64,000 bases of DNA, taken from contig NZ_CP062229.1 in NCBI RefSeq assembly GCF_024707545.1, forward strand, positions 930,001 to 994,000, read 5' to 3'. The notes beneath the pieces are model-generated. The model had not been told where the DNA came from, did no database searches, and saw only the letters and a list, made by a program, of their open reading frames with translations. A program made the position numbers and the translations under genes. Positions 47,283-55,663 of the stretch are shown here, in pieces (position 1 is the first letter of the stretch; every line of letters starts with the position of its first letter). This DNA comes from Mesorhizobium onobrychidis. GTDB taxonomy: Bacteria > Pseudomonadota > Alphaproteobacteria > Rhizobiales > Rhizobiaceae.

Positions 47283-47966
47283 ATGAAAAACTCTTCTTTT
47301 GCCACGATCAGCGACTTTGCCCCGACCCGCCGCCAGCTGCTTGGCCTCGGCCTGGTGCTGGCAGGTGCTGCGGCCATCAACGTCGTGCCCGGGGTCCAGT
47401 TGCTGGCGTCGGCGCAAGCGGCGGTGCCACCCACCGCGCAGAAGATCGCCGACCATTTTTCCTCGGTCAAATCGATGACTGGCGAATTCGTGCAGTTCGG
47501 ACCCAAGGGCGAGCAGACCGGTGGCAAGTTCTTTCTGGAACGGCCGGGCAAGATCCGCTTCAACTATGACGGGACGTCGAATTTCAGGGTGATTTCCGAC
47601 GGCAAGTCGGTGGTCATCCTCAACAAGCGGCTGAAAACGTCCGATCTCTACCCACTGTCGAAAACGCCGCTCAAGCTGCTACTCGACAACAGGATCGATC
47701 TCTCCGGCGGCCGCGTCAAAAGCGTCAAGGAAGAGAACGACGTCACCACCATTCAACTCGCCGACAAATCGGTGTTCGGCAGTTCGAAGATCACCATGAT
47801 GTTCGATCCGAAAACCTACGAATTGCGCCAGTGGACGATCACCGATGCGCAAGGCAAGGACACGACGGTGATGATCTTCAACGTCAGGGAAGGCGTGAGC
47901 TTCGCCCCCGACACCTTTGCCATCGACTATACGGCGAACCGCGAGCTGAACACCAAGTCGCGCTAA
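47283..47966 (+). CDS. lolA: Outer-membrane lipoprotein carrier protein LolA
   Basis: 227 residues. LolA carries lipoproteins across the periplasm. The mature part starts about residue 47 and has the family blocks TAQKIADHFSSVKSMTGEFVQ, GGKFFLERPGKIRFNYDG and ISDGKSVVILNKRLKT. The signal is long and contains PTRRQLLGLGL, a twin-arginine-like motif, which is unusual for LolA. The start at 47283 is preferred over a GTG three codons upstream. It is 143 bases downstream of ftsK, as in many bacteria. Confidence 0.9.
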   Translation: MKNSSFATISDFAPTRRQLLGLGLVLAGAAAINVVPGVQLLASAQAAVPPTAQKIADHFSSVKSMTGEFVQFGPKGEQTGGKFFLERPGKIRFNYDGTSNFRVISDGKSVVILNKRLKTSDLYPLSKTPLKLLLDNRIDLSGGRVKSVKEENDVTTIQLADKSVFGSSKITMMFDPKTYELRQWTITDAQGKDTTVMIFNVREGVSFAPDTFAIDYTANRELNTKSR

Positions 47967-47995
47967 GACTTGCTGCGGTAGACGTGTAGACTCAT

Positions 47996-48032
47996 GGGCC
48001 GTGCCTTACCAGGCGCGGCCCGGCTTGTTTTT
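47996..48032 (+). terminator. Terminator after lolA
   Basis: Stem GGGCCGTGCCT (47996-48006) / AGGCGCGGCCC (48011-48021) with one G-T pair, loop TACC, then ggcttgttttt. A strong candidate end for ftsK-lolA. Confidence 0.85.
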
Positions 48033-48134
48033 GAGTTGCGCGGCTGGCAGGTTCCGGCCCGACTCTTTCATGCGCGCATGACTCGCCAGAGGCGTTCACC
48101 TCCGGCGGCCATACGCTGTCCCCGGATCCTGTGC

Positions 48135-48941
48135 ATGCCCTTTTCCATCGCCACCTGGAACATCAATTCCGTCCGCCTGCGCATGCCGATCGTCGAACGC
48201 CTGCTTGTCGAACAGGCACCGGACGTGCTCTGCCTACAGGAAACCAAAGTTCCTGACGAATTGTTTCCCGAGAAGGCGTTTCGCAAGCTCGGCTACGAGC
48301 ACATCGCCTTCCACGGCCAGAAGGGCTATCACGGCGTGGCGACGGTGGCGCGCCGGCCGATCGCGATTGTCGAAAAGCGCCGCTTCTGCGAGATCGACGA
48401 CTGCCGGCATCTGTCGGTCACCGTCCGGGCCGGCGGCAAGGCGATCCTGCTGCACAATTTCTACGTTCCGGCCGGCGGCGACGAGCCCGACCCCATTATC
48501 AATCGCAAGTTCAAGCACAAGCTGGATTTCGTCGCCGAAATGAACGCCATCCGCGCCGAGCACGACGAAGTGTCCGGCTCGATCCTGGTTGGCGACCTCA
48601 ACATCGCGCCGCTCGAGCATGATGTCTGGTCGCACAAGCAGCTCCTGAAAGTAGTCAGCCATACGCCGGTCGAGACGGAAAGTTTCGAAGCGATGCGGCT
48701 CGCCGGCGACTGGGTCGACCTGATGCGGCTCAACGTGCCTTATGAACAGAAGCTCTACACCTGGTGGAGCTATCGCGCGCAGGATTGGGAAGCGTCGGAT
48801 CGCGGCCGGCGGCTCGACCATGTCTGGTCGTCGCCAAACCTGGTGCCGAGCTTTGCCGGCTACGAGATCCTGCGGCCGGCGCGCGGCTGGGAACGGCCTT
48901 CGGACCATGTGCCGGTCATAGCGCGGTTCGACCTGGATTAG
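48135..48941 (+). CDS. xthA: Exodeoxyribonuclease III
   Basis: 268 residues, the ExoIII/APE fold. MPFSIATWNINSVRLRM at the start, LCLQETKVPDE with the metal-binding Glu, GDLNIAPLEHDVW with the catalytic Asp/Asn, and a final SDHVPVIARFDLD with the catalytic His are all visible. It repairs abasic sites and blocked 3' ends. The start at 48135 is the family start; the frame upstream covers the lolA terminator and is not coding. Repeat I begins at its stop. Confidence 0.95.
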   Translation: MPFSIATWNINSVRLRMPIVERLLVEQAPDVLCLQETKVPDELFPEKAFRKLGYEHIAFHGQKGYHGVATVARRPIAIVEKRRFCEIDDCRHLSVTVRAGGKAILLHNFYVPAGGDEPDPIINRKFKHKLDFVAEMNAIRAEHDEVSGSILVGDLNIAPLEHDVWSHKQLLKVVSHTPVETESFEAMRLAGDWVDLMRLNVPYEQKLYTWWSYRAQDWEASDRGRRLDHVWSSPNLVPSFAGYEILRPARGWERPSDHVPVIARFDLD

Positions 48942-49080
48942 GTGTATCGATATTCAGATGAGGCCGGCCTGCGAATGGTGGTCTCCTGCGCTTCCGGTGC
49001 TCACGTACCCAAAAGTACGCTCCGCTCAGGTTCTCGGACCCCACCATTCTCGGCTCGGCCTGATCTGAATCTCGACACAC
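48942..49080. repeat. Intergenic inverted repeat, family I, full copy
   Basis: Left end tgtatcgatattcagatgagg pairs with right end cctgatctgaatctcgacaca, the ends of a ~135-base element with further internal pairing (gtacccaaaagtac). It begins directly after the xthA stop. The left half recurs at 32730-32805. Confidence 0.8.
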
Positions 49081-49151
49081 CTCAGCCCTTGCCGCCCTGA
49101 TCCGATTGGCTTTCACGGTCTGTTGTGAGAGCGAGTTGAAAGCATCCGGGT

Positions 49152-49607
49152 TCAGTTGTCGAAACGCGGCGCCAGCTCCTCGATGCGGCGGATCAATGCC
49201 TGAAAATCCTCGGAAATGCGCTGGTGCAGATGGACCGCGACATCGGGATACTCCTCCAGAATGCGGCGGAACATCTTGCGGCTGAGCCGCAGCACTTCCG
49301 AATCGATCTCGGCGGATGCGCTGGTCAGCCGGTTGGTGTCGGCGATCAGCGCCAGTTCGCTCAACATGGTACCGGGGCCGGCCGTGCCTATCGGCACGCG
49401 GGCGCCATCCTGCTCGCGATAGAGGACGATGCGCCCGCTGACCACGATGTAGGCGCAATCGGCCTCGTCGTCCTCGCGGTAAAGCTTGTGGTCGGCCTGC
49501 AGGCTGGTGGTTTCCGCGCCAAAGGCGAGCAGACGCAACTGTTCCTCCGTGAAGCCCTCGAAGAGCCTCACGGCGGATAGGATGCGGATGTCGTCATCCA
49601 ACGCCAT
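49152..49607 (-). CDS. Cyclic nucleotide-binding domain protein
   Basis: 151 residues: a CRP/FNR-type cNMP-binding beta-barrel (LFEGFTEEQLRLLAFGAE, YIVVSGRIVLYREQDG, PGTMLSELALIADTNRLTSASAE) plus a C-terminal helix (RISEDFQALIRRIEEL). The DNA-binding helix-turn-helix domain of true CRP is missing, so this is a stand-alone sensor. The phosphate-binding cassette has G-x-x-L-S-E-L-A-L but the usual Arg is displaced (DTNRLTSA), so ligand binding is plausible but uncertain. Confidence 0.85.
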   Translation of the reverse strand: MALDDDIRILSAVRLFEGFTEEQLRLLAFGAETTSLQADHKLYREDDEADCAYIVVSGRIVLYREQDGARVPIGTAGPGTMLSELALIADTNRLTSASAEIDSEVLRLSRKMFRRILEEYPDVAVHLHQRISEDFQALIRRIEELAPRFDN

Positions 49608-49643
49608 CTAGCTATGTCCCCGAACGGCCAGTCCAATCCCTCC

Positions 49644-49754
49644 TTAGAGCGCCGAGCCTCCCTTTGGACGCGCAAAGGACGCTCTAACGCTTTGAAATCG
49701 ACGCACCCTGCTTTCCAAAAGATCGACTCCGATTTTTGGACCGATGCGTCTGCG
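49644..49754. repeat. Intergenic palindromic repeat, family A, copy 2
   Basis: Arms ttagagcg (49644-49651) and cgctctaa (49680-49687), followed by the same ctttgaa...gctttcc...gatttttgga-type tail as the copy at 2624-2735, diverged by substitutions. Confidence 0.7.
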
Positions 49755-49836
49755 AGTCCGATCCAGAACCACCTCCAGTCTCAGGATCGTACCCGAAAGC
49801 GGCCCCGCCCCGACCGCTCATTGGATAATTAAATGT

Positions 49837-50520
49837 TTAAGGAACCAGCTTGTAGCCGCCGCTTTCTGTCACAAGAATTTCTGCATTGGAAGGATCGCGC
49901 TCGATCTTCTGGCGCAGCCGATAGACATGGGTTTCCAGTGTGTGCGTGGTGACGCCGGAATTGTAGCCCCACACTTCCTCGAGCAGCACGTCGCGCGTCA
50001 CCACCTTCTGGTCGGCGCGATAGAGATACTTGATGATCGAGGCTTCCTTTTCGGTCAGCCGCACCTTGGCGCCGCGCTGGTCGATCAGAAGCTTCTGGCT
50101 GGGCTTGAAAGTGTAGGGGCCGACCGAAAATGTGGCGTCTTCGCTCTGCTCATGCTGGCGAAGCTGGGCACGGATGCGGGCCAAGAGAACCGCGAAGCGG
50201 AACGGCTTGGTGACATAGTCGTTGGCGCCGGCTTCGAGGCCGAGAATCGTGTCGGAATCGGTGTCGTGTCCCGTCAGCATAATGATGGGCGACTTGTAGC
50301 CGCCCTTGCGCAGTATCTTCACCGCCTCCCGGCCATCCATGTCGGGCAGGCCGACATCCATGATGAGCAGATCGATGAGGCCGCCGCGGGCCATGGCGAT
50401 GCCTTTGGCGGCGGTTGATTCCTGCAGGACGTCGAATTCCTCATAGAGAGATAATTGCTCGACGAGTGTGCCGCGCAGGTCGTCATCGTCATCGACGATC
50501 AGAATGGTGCGTGAAGTCAT
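49837..50520 (-). CDS. OmpR-family response regulator, CenR-like
   Basis: 227 residues. Receiver domain 1-120 with the acidic pocket (VDDDDD), the phosphoacceptor Asp in LLIMDVGLPDMDG and the Lys in YVTKPFR. The C-terminal winged helix (about 130-227) includes LTEKEASIIKYLYR and TLETHVYRLRQKIE. The MTSRTILIVDDDDDLRGTLVEQL start and tight conservation resemble CenR, the alphaproteobacterial cell-envelope regulator, but I am not certain of orthology. No histidine kinase is adjacent. It diverges from an L,D-transpeptidase gene, which would fit an envelope role. Confidence 0.85.
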   Translation of the reverse strand: MTSRTILIVDDDDDLRGTLVEQLSLYEEFDVLQESTAAKGIAMARGGLIDLLIMDVGLPDMDGREAVKILRKGGYKSPIIMLTGHDTDSDTILGLEAGANDYVTKPFRFAVLLARIRAQLRQHEQSEDATFSVGPYTFKPSQKLLIDQRGAKVRLTEKEASIIKYLYRADQKVVTRDVLLEEVWGYNSGVTTHTLETHVYRLRQKIERDPSNAEILVTESGGYKLVP

Positions 50521-50604
50521 GGATCAATCCGTTGTTTTGAAAAGAAAATTCAGTTGACCGCTGCCTGTTTATGCGGAAGCTGACCGGCACAACAGCCGAT
50601 CACA

Positions 50605-51201
50605 ATGATTTGTTCCGTGGCACGATCATACAAGAAAAAACGCGCGTGCAATGAGGCGAGCGCATTTTTGCGAAAAGGGATTCGGGTTCTCACCGTGCGC
50701 GCCAGGCCCGGCCACCCCAGCCAAGGGCTCCTGCAGGCTGGCAAACTGGTGTTTTCATGTGCGCTGGGGCGCGGCGGCATATCAGCCGGCAAACGCGAAG
50801 GCGACGGCGCCACGCCGCTTGGTCCGATGCGGATCCTGTCGGGATATTTTCGCGGGGATCAATTCCCCGGCGGCCGCAAAACCCGATTGGCGATGACGCC
50901 GATCGGTCGCGATCTCGGCTGGTGCGAAGTGCCCGAGGACCGTAACTACAACCGTCCGGTCAAGATTCCCTATGGCGCCAGCCACGAGCGGATGCGGCGT
51001 TCAGACCGACTCTATGACGCCTGCCTGGTGCTCGACTGGAACATCGCGCCGCGCCGCCGCGGGCGCGGCAGCGCCATCTTCTTCCACCTGGCGCGCCCCG
51101 GTTTCACGCCGACGCAAGGCTGCGTGGCGGTGACGGCACGCGCGATGGCGCGGCTGTTGCCGCTGCTGTCGGATAGGACGGTGGTGAAGGTGGTACGTTA
51201 A
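50605..51201 (+). CDS. L,D-transpeptidase family protein (YkuD domain)
   Basis: 198 residues from the ATG at 50605, though the start is uncertain: the conserved part begins near VLTVRARPGHPSQG, and a GTG at 50695 is an alternative. The catalytic region FFHLARPGFTPTQGCVAVT holds the essential His and Cys of YkuD-type enzymes, which make 3-3 cross-links or attach lipoproteins. I see no convincing signal peptide. The related DpsY/YafK-like rhizobial proteins have the same short form. Its TAA stop begins repeat H. Confidence 0.82.
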   Translation: MICSVARSYKKKRACNEASAFLRKGIRVLTVRARPGHPSQGLLQAGKLVFSCALGRGGISAGKREGDGATPLGPMRILSGYFRGDQFPGGRKTRLAMTPIGRDLGWCEVPEDRNYNRPVKIPYGASHERMRRSDRLYDACLVLDWNIAPRRRGRGSAIFFHLARPGFTPTQGCVAVTARAMARLLPLLSDRTVVKVVR

Positions 51202-51305
51202 GGGAATAGGGCAGTAGGGCAGTAGGGCAGTAGGAGAGTTGTCGGCAGCGATGTGCGCGGGATGCACGACCCCAGCTTTCCCTACTGCCTTACTCCCCTA
51301 TTTCC
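51197..51305. repeat. Intergenic inverted repeat, family H, copy 2
   Basis: It starts TTAAGGGAATAGGGCAGTAGGG at the stop of the L,D-transpeptidase gene, with GGGCAGTA repeated three times. The right side is the complementary CCCTACTGCCTTACTCCCCT-type arm (about 51279-51300). It ends over the TAG stop of the convergent DUF1127 gene (51298-51300). Same family as 11044-11148. Confidence 0.75.
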
Positions 51306-51555
51306 GCCGTGGCCGTTGCCAGCCGATATCGATCAGTCCCAGCCGACCCAGCTCCCGGTCCATGGCGCGGGCGACATCCTTCCGCTCGACGCCGATGTCG
51401 AGCAGTTGGCGATCCGAGAGGTTCTCGATACTTTCATGCGGGGGCTTGGGCTCCCGCAGCAGGTTGACCGCGATTTTCGCGTGGCGGAACCACTCAATTG
51501 CGGCGCGTAGCCAGATTGGTCCGGCCGCCGGAGACTTCAAAACGATGTGTGACAT
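51298..51555 (-). CDS. DUF1127 small protein (YjiS-like)
   Basis: 85 residues. The C-terminal half carries the DUF1127 motif LSDRQLLDIGVERKDVARAMD, preceded by WLRAAIEWFRHAKIAVNLLREP, a basic amphipathic helix. DUF1127 proteins of alphaproteobacteria are small RNA-binding or phosphate/carbon-linked regulators in a few studied cases, but the role of this one is not known. Its stop is inside repeat H. It diverges from the LysR gene. Confidence 0.85.
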   Translation of the reverse strand: MSHIVLKSPAAGPIWLRAAIEWFRHAKIAVNLLREPKPPHESIENLSDRQLLDIGVERKDVARAMDRELGRLGLIDIGWQRPRRK

Positions 51556-51719
51556 GACCTGATCCGTTTCATCCGGACATCAAATCCGGTTTAATGGTTT
51601 CTCGATGGTCACATCATGACGGATTGAATTTTAAGAGGGAAACGAGTAGTTCTTTCAAGATCATCAAATTTTATTTGTGGATCAAGAGCGATGATCCTGC
51701 CAAAAATCGTCCCGCGCTG

Positions 51720-52670
51720 ATGGCCCGCCTGCTGCCGGGAACCCGTGCCCTAAGGACGCTGGAGGCGGCGGCCCGGCACCTCAATTTCACCCGCGCCGCC
51801 GACGAGCTCGGCCTGACCCCGGCGGCGGTCAGCCACCAGATCAAGGAAATCGAGGATCAGCTGGGCCTCGTGCTGTTCACGCGTACCAGCCGCACCATCC
51901 GGCTGACGGAGGCGGGCACGCTGCTGTTCGAGGCCTCGGCCGAGGTGCTCGACCTGCTCGGCCGGGCGGTTTCAAAGGCCCAGAAGACGGCGCGCGGAAC
52001 TGCCCTGCTGAAGATAACGCTCGACGCGCAGTTCGCGACAAAATGGCTGATGCGGCGCGTCGACGATTTTCGCAAGCAGCGGCCGGGCATCGAGCTGAGA
52101 TTCGATATTACCTACGAGGTGCGCGATTTCGAACGCGACGACGTCGATGTCGGCATCCGTTTCGGCACCGGGAAATATGCCGGACTTTGCAGCCACCGCC
52201 TGTTCGACAACGTTATCATTCCCGTCTGCAGTCCGGCACTGTTGCGGGCGGGGCCGCCGCTGAAAGAGCCGCGCGACCTGTTCCATCATACGCTCGCCCA
52301 TATCGCGTGGTCGCGCCAGGGCGTGACCTGGCCGAACTGGCGCATGTGGATGGCGGCGGCCGGCGTCGACGATTTCGATGACAGCCGGACCATCGTCTTC
52401 GGCAGCTCATCGGATGCCCTGCAGGCGGCGCTTGACGGCAATGCCGTTGCACTTGCCGAATTCGCCATGGTGGCAAACGACCTTTCCGAAGGGCGGCTGG
52501 TGCAGCCGTTTGAACTGGGCATCAAGGTTGCGCCCGACTTCGCCTATCACCTGGTCTATCCGCAGGGAGCCGCCGATGACGCCAGGATCGTGGCGTTCAG
52601 GGATTGGCTGCTGAACGAAGTCCACAAGCCGCAGCCAGATCCGACACGCCAAAGTTGGGACGAGCTTTAG
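51720..52670 (+). CDS. LysR-family transcriptional regulator (GcvA-like)
   Basis: 316 residues. The winged helix-turn-helix is at 1-65 (ALRTLEAAARHLNFTRAADE, LTPAAVSHQIKEIEDQLG, LFTRTSRTIRLTEAG) with the usual linker helix. The effector-binding domain follows, with the class-typical FDITYEVRDFERDDVDVGIRFG. The pattern resembles GcvA-type regulators. The start at 51720 begins MARLLPGTRALRTLE; the frame extends 42 codons upstream without protein-like content. The divergent DUF1127 gene is a possible target. Confidence 0.9.
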   Translation: MARLLPGTRALRTLEAAARHLNFTRAADELGLTPAAVSHQIKEIEDQLGLVLFTRTSRTIRLTEAGTLLFEASAEVLDLLGRAVSKAQKTARGTALLKITLDAQFATKWLMRRVDDFRKQRPGIELRFDITYEVRDFERDDVDVGIRFGTGKYAGLCSHRLFDNVIIPVCSPALLRAGPPLKEPRDLFHHTLAHIAWSRQGVTWPNWRMWMAAAGVDDFDDSRTIVFGSSSDALQAALDGNAVALAEFAMVANDLSEGRLVQPFELGIKVAPDFAYHLVYPQGAADDARIVAFRDWLLNEVHKPQPDPTRQSWDEL

Positions 52671-52698
52671 TGTCGCTTCCGAGTTCGCAGTGTTGTCC

Positions 52699-53121
52699 TC
52701 AGCCCGCGACTTCCGCCACGCCGAACCAGCCGATGACCGCGCCGATGAGGAGCAGGACGCCAAGCCAGTGTCCGCCGTCGATGAGGGTAAGATCCCAGCC
52801 GAAGCCTTCGTAGCGATGGTTGACGGAAAGCGTCGTGGCGACGAAACCCAGCCAGAGGACGAAGCCGAAGACAAGCCCGGCGACGAGGCTGGGTTCGCCG
52901 CCCGTCATCGCGCCGACAATCAGGGCCATCACCAGCGCCATGATCAGTTCCGCAATGAAGGAGATGACGAAGGGCACTGCCGACTTCTTCATGGTCGCGG
53001 GATCAAGCCTGGTGGCCTTGAGCCACGGCTTGCTCAAACCCATGTACCAGGCGGCGCCGAACAGCCACGCGACCACGGCGGCGACGATCACCGCCAGCCA
53101 GTTCACGGCTGAAAAATCCAT
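52699..53121 (-). CDS. DUF1761 membrane protein
   Basis: 140 residues with four hydrophobic helices. It starts VNWLAVIVAAVVAWLFGAAWYMGLSKPWLK, the typical DUF1761 N-terminus, and has the loop NHRYEGFGWDLTLIDGGHWLG. The function is unknown. A family F repeat lies 20 bases upstream of its start, probably within the promoter region. Confidence 0.87.
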   Translation of the reverse strand: MDFSAVNWLAVIVAAVVAWLFGAAWYMGLSKPWLKATRLDPATMKKSAVPFVISFIAELIMALVMALIVGAMTGGEPSLVAGLVFGFVLWLGFVATTLSVNHRYEGFGWDLTLIDGGHWLGVLLLIGAVIGWFGVAEVAG

Positions 53122-53139
53122 GCATTTCCCTCCCCGGAA

Positions 53140-53184
53140 GCATGTCGCCCAAAAGCGCCCGGCGGTTTTGGGACAACGACATGC
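53140..53184. repeat. Intergenic inverted repeat, family F, copy 2
   Basis: Arms gcatgtcg-cccaaaag (53140-53155) and cttttggg-type text followed by acaa and cgacatgc (53177-53184). Same arms and bulge as 26222-26291 but a shorter centre. Confidence 0.7.
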
Positions 53185-53232
53185 GTATTCTCAAAAATCG
53201 ATGCGCGATGGAACGCCTGTTCGGCGGTGCCG

Positions 53233-53889
53233 TCAAGCAAGGCGCCAGACAGTGGTGCGCTTGACCTCGGCGTCCTCCAGCGCCCGCGTCACCGTCACCT
53301 GGTAGACGGCCAGCGGCTCCAGCCCGGCTTTCGGCATATACGAGCGGCCGGGATCGCCGACGAGAATTTCGGCGCCGCGCGCCTTCAGCGTCGCGAACCA
53401 TGGCATCAGCCTGTCGGCGAAGGACCTGTCGTAGAACACGTCGCCGGCCAGGACCACATCCCAGCCGGCATCGGTTGCGATACAGTCCGTGCCGAGGAAC
53501 TCGATCCCGACATCATTGGCCTCGGCATTGAGGCGGATCGCCGTCGCGCAGAACGGGTCGATGTCGGCGGCGATCACCTCCGCCGCACCGGCCCGCACGG
53601 CGGCGATGGCGACAAGGCCGGAGCCGGAAGCGAAGTCGAGCACGCGCTTGCCGCGCACCGTATCGGGATTGTCGAGGACATAGCGGGCGAGGCCTTGCCC
53701 GCCGGCCCAGGCAAAGGCCCAGAACGGTGGCGGCAGGCCGATCTCGGTCAGCTCGTCCTCCGTGCGCTGCCACAGATCATGTGCCTCGTCGGCGAGATGC
53801 AGGAGAATCTCCGGCACATGCGGCGGGGCCATCAGCACCGTGTTGTCGAGGATGAACTTTTTCGCGCTGTCCGGCGTCAGCGCCGTCAC
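53233..53889 (-). CDS. Class I SAM-dependent methyltransferase (ETFB-lysine/PrmA-like)
   Basis: 218 residues from a GTG at 53889 that overlaps the EVE gene's stop by four bases (GTGA). Motif I reads VLDFASGSGLVAIAAVRAGA, followed by VIAADIDPFCATAIRLNAEAN, and the post-motif is WDVVLAGDVFYD. The N-terminal TVLMAPPHVPEILLHLADEA and PPPFWAFAWAGGQGLARY resemble the electron-transfer-flavoprotein beta lysine methyltransferases and PrmA relatives, so a protein substrate is likely. Last gene of the tsaD operon. Confidence 0.82.
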   Translation of the reverse strand: MTALTPDSAKKFILDNTVLMAPPHVPEILLHLADEAHDLWQRTEDELTEIGLPPPFWAFAWAGGQGLARYVLDNPDTVRGKRVLDFASGSGLVAIAAVRAGAAEVIAADIDPFCATAIRLNAEANDVGIEFLGTDCIATDAGWDVVLAGDVFYDRSFADRLMPWFATLKARGAEILVGDPGRSYMPKAGLEPLAVYQVTVTRALEDAEVKRTTVWRLA

Positions 53890-54311
53890 GGCGCTGGTGT
53901 CAGGCCGCCCATGCGGCAGACCTCTTTCCATTCGGCCGGAGTCACCGGCTGCACGGAAAGCCGTCCGAGCCGGACCAGCGCCATTTCTGCCAGCTTGGGA
54001 TTGGCCTTGACCTGTTCCAGCGTCACCGGCTTCGGCACATCCTTGACGGCGCGGATATCGACGCATTCCCAGCGCGGATCATCAGTCGTGGTGTCCTGAT
54101 GGGCCAGCGCGCAGACCTCGACGATGCCGACCACGTCGAGCCCGTCGTTCGAGTGGTAAAGGAAGCCGAGATCGCCGATCTGCATCGCCTTCATGTTGTT
54201 GCGCGCCGCATAATTGCGCACGCCGTCCCATTGCGTGCCGGCCTTGCCCTTCGCCTTCAGCGCTTCGAAGGAAAAGACCGAGGGCTCGGATTTGAACAGC
54301 CAGTAATTCAT
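53886..54311 (-). CDS. EVE-domain protein
   Basis: 141 residues made of one EVE domain: MNYWLFKSEPSVFSFEALKAKG, QWDGVRNYAARNNMKAMQIGDLGFLYHS, VVGIVEV and WECVDIRAV are all typical (thymocyte nuclear protein 1 type). EVE domains are related to YTH and PUA folds and read modified bases in RNA or DNA. Its neighbour tsaD makes t6A, so a link with modified nucleosides is attractive but unproven. Coupled to the downstream methyltransferase. Confidence 0.9.
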   Translation of the reverse strand: MNYWLFKSEPSVFSFEALKAKGKAGTQWDGVRNYAARNNMKAMQIGDLGFLYHSNDGLDVVGIVEVCALAHQDTTTDDPRWECVDIRAVKDVPKPVTLEQVKANPKLAEMALVRLGRLSVQPVTPAEWKEVCRMGGLTPAP

Positions 54312-54334
54312 TTTGCTCCTCCGTGCGATCAGGA

Positions 54335-54631
54335 TTAACTAGCCACCGGCTTGTTAAAAACCCAATTCCACTGCCGGATTTGGACGCTCTCGAAAAGCCC
54401 GGCCTTGGCGTAGGGATCGGCGGCGGAGAGTGCTTCCGCGGCGGCCAGATCGGGCGCCTCGACCACCACGAGGCTGCCATTCGGCTTGCCGTCGGCGTCG
54501 AGGAACGGACCGGCGAAGGCCAGTTTCTTCTCACCGTTCAGCCCCTCCAGGAAGGCAACATGCTCGGGCCGCGTATCGAGCCGCACCTGCAGTGCTCCAG
54601 GCTTGTCCTTGCAAATCCACGCAAACAGCAT
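54335..54631 (-). CDS. YciI-family protein
   Basis: 98 residues. MLFAWICKDKPGALQVRLDTRPEHVAFLE at the start and VVVEAPDLAAAEALSAADPYAKAGLFESVQI at the end are the YciI pattern. The conserved His (PEHVAFL) and Asp (DPYAKA) that form the putative active site are both present. Function unknown. It lies between gpsA and the EVE gene in the tsaD operon. Confidence 0.9.
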   Translation of the reverse strand: MLFAWICKDKPGALQVRLDTRPEHVAFLEGLNGEKKLAFAGPFLDADGKPNGSLVVVEAPDLAAAEALSAADPYAKAGLFESVQIRQWNWVFNKPVAS

Positions 54632-54652
54632 TTTTCCAACTCCGGATCGAGA

Positions 54653-55663
54653 TTATAGGTCGGTTTCGGTCTTCAGCGGTCGCGTCATCAACGCCGTGAC
54701 AGCCTGACTTATGGTGATAGTGCCGTCCAGTATGGCGGCAACGGCTGTGATGATCGGCGCGTCGATGCCGCGCTCGATGGCGATGCGGGCGGCGATTGCC
54801 GCCGTCGGCACGCCTTCGGCCAAGGGCAGACCGGCAAGCGGCTTGCCTTGCCCGAGCGCCAGCCCGTAGGCGAAATTGCGCGACTGGGCGGACGAGCAGG
54901 TGAGCAACAGGTCGCCGAGACCGGAAAGCCCCATCAGTGTCTCCGGCTTGGCACCGAAGGCGGCACCGATGCGGCGCAATTCGACGAAGCCGCGCGTCAC
55001 CATCGCGGCCTGGGCGCTGGCGCCGAGCCCGGCGCCGGTGACCGCACCCGCGGCAATGGCGAAGACATTCTTCAGCGCGCCGCCGATCTCGACGCCGATA
55101 AGGTCGTCGCTCGAATAGCAGCGCAAATTTTCCGCCGAAAAGCGCGCGGCAAGATCGGCGGCAAGACCCTCGTCGCGGGCGGCGACGACCACGGCGGTCG
55201 GCAGGCCCTTGGCGACGTCGGTGGCGAAACTTGGACCCGACAGGGCGGCGACCGGATTGCCCGGCAAGGCTTCCCGGGCGATCGCCGACAGCAGCGCGCC
55301 GGTGTCGCGCTCGATACCCTTGGCGCAGAGAACCAGCGGGACGCCGTGCGGCATATGATCTTTCGCGGCTGCCAGCATCGCGCGCAGCGACTGCGCTGGC
55401 GCCACCGCCAGCACGCAATCGGCGCCGTCGAGCGCGGCCTTGATGTCGCTCGTCGCCACGATGCCCGGCTCGATCGCAATACCCGGCAGATAGCGCGGAT
55501 TTTCGCCGTGGTCGATCGCAGCGACGGTCTGCGGATCGCGCGCATAGAGGCGGACGAAATGGCCGGCACGCAGCATTGCCAGCGCCAGCGCCGTGCCCCA
55601 GGCGCCGCCGCCAAGCACGGCGACGCGCCAGCCGCTTGGTGCCCTGTCCTCGCCGCCGATCAT
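54653..55663 (-). CDS. gpsA: Glycerol-3-phosphate dehydrogenase [NAD(P)+]
   Basis: 336 residues. The nucleotide-binding motif [18 protein letters not shown] is at about 14-31. [41 protein letters not shown] (with the catalytic Lys) and [18 protein letters not shown] (substrate-binding) are all typical. It makes sn-glycerol 3-phosphate for phospholipids. The start overlaps the tsaD stop by four bases (ATGA). Confidence 0.96.
   Translation of the reverse strand: MIGGEDRAPSGWRVAVLGGGAWGTALALAMLRAGHFVRLYARDPQTVAAIDHGENPRYLPGIAIEPGIVATSDIKAALDGADCVLAVAPAQSLRAMLAAAKDHMPHGVPLVLCAKGIERDTGALLSAIAREALPGNPVAALSGPSFATDVAKGLPTAVVVAARDEGLAADLAARFSAENLRCYSSDDLIGVEIGGALKNVFAIAAGAVTGAGLGASAQAAMVTRGFVELRRIGAAFGAKPETLMGLSGLGDLLLTCSSAQSRNFAYGLALGQGKPLAGLPLAEGVPTAAIAARIAIERGIDAPIITAVAAILDGTITISQAVTALMTRPLKTETDL

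Noticed and set aside
51200..51236. Three tandem GGGCAGTA units as a possible CRISPR or VNTR
   Set aside because: Units are 8-9 bases with no spacers; they belong to the arm of repeat family H. No cas gene is present.
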